Assembly (NCBI GenBank): GCA_023127905.1 | Contig: JAGMEZ010000138.1 | Coordinates: 1 to 23,030, forward strand | Source of the DNA: Caldifarciminota bacterium | Lineage (GTDB): Bacteria > Hydrothermota > E44-bin80 | Direction of reading: 5' to 3' | DNA length: 23,030 nucleotides | Part shown: one piece after another, positions 22,867-23,030 of the stretch | Position numbering within the stretch: the stretch's first letter is position 1 | Layout of the letters: each line of letters opens with the position of its first letter | The notes under the pieces: model-generated | What the model was told of the DNA's origin: nothing | The model's input: the letters and a program-made list of their open reading frames with translations, nothing else | Database searches by the model: none | Program-made: the position numbers and the translations under genes

Positions 22867-23030
22867 ATACAAAAACCTGAACTCCCCTTTGCTTAACCTG
22901 ATTTACTTATTACATTATTACCCCAAATGTTAAAATGACTTGTACCATCATCGATCGAGGCTCACATCCCATTCTTTATTTCAGGACATACCCCAGAATT
23001 TTCATATAGAATGTTGTAAGCCATTGATAA

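Noticed and set aside
22867..23030. A gene or regulatory element in the final 164 bases
   Set aside because: All frames are broken by stops, no clear hairpin with a T-run and no well-spaced promoter boxes were found.

Overview
The window is AT-rich bacterial chromosome with almost every gene on the + strand, short spacers, several stop/start overlaps and strong AGGAGG-type ribosome binding sites. Three genes (proS, nusA, the 152-aa gene) appear to start at TTG. The core genes identify a bacterium. The secreted beta-propeller of the two-component-sensor type, the giant TPR proteins and the GAF-GGDEF protein fit an uncultured, probably anaerobic and probably Gram-negative lineage. The sequence alone does not fix the phylum, and any placement would be a guess. 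I see no tRNA, rRNA, insertion sequence, prophage or CRISPR array.

Region 1 (1-3100): a possible tail of an upstream gene, a sigma70-like promoter, an M20D metal-dependent amidohydrolase, and, overlapping it by ATGA, a secreted multi-bladed propeller protein. The unit ends at a REP-like GGGACAGGTCCC inverted repeat that can also fold as a terminator-like hairpin.

Region 2 (3068-10463): a consensus promoter followed by the translation/transcription block proS, rimP, nusA, infB, DUF503 (ylxP), rbfA and nrnA. The order is the classical nusA-infB operon. RimP, however, consists of the N-terminal domain only, and truB, ribF and rpsO do not follow.

Region 3 (10531-22866): a new transcription unit begins with the best promoter in the window (TTGACA-17-TATTAT). 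Its mRNA would carry a 13-bp hairpin at its extreme 5' end. The unit encodes a 1258-aa TPR protein built on an unusual repeat of about 52 residues, a coiled-coil protein with a tandem 45-residue repeat and C-terminal TPRs, a possible 37-aa bridging peptide, a 152-aa charged protein, a PmbA/TldE-like protein, an 859-aa protein with a C-terminal class III nucleotidyl cyclase domain, and a pseudo-receiver/GAF/GAF/GGDEF diguanylate cyclase. The last three are packed tightly (1-nt overlap, then a 7-nt gap). This could therefore be a signalling module that joins a class III cyclase-like protein and a c-di-GMP synthase downstream of large TPR scaffolds. It is the part of the window most worth following up.

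The final 164 bases (22867-23030) hold no gene or hairpin that I can support.
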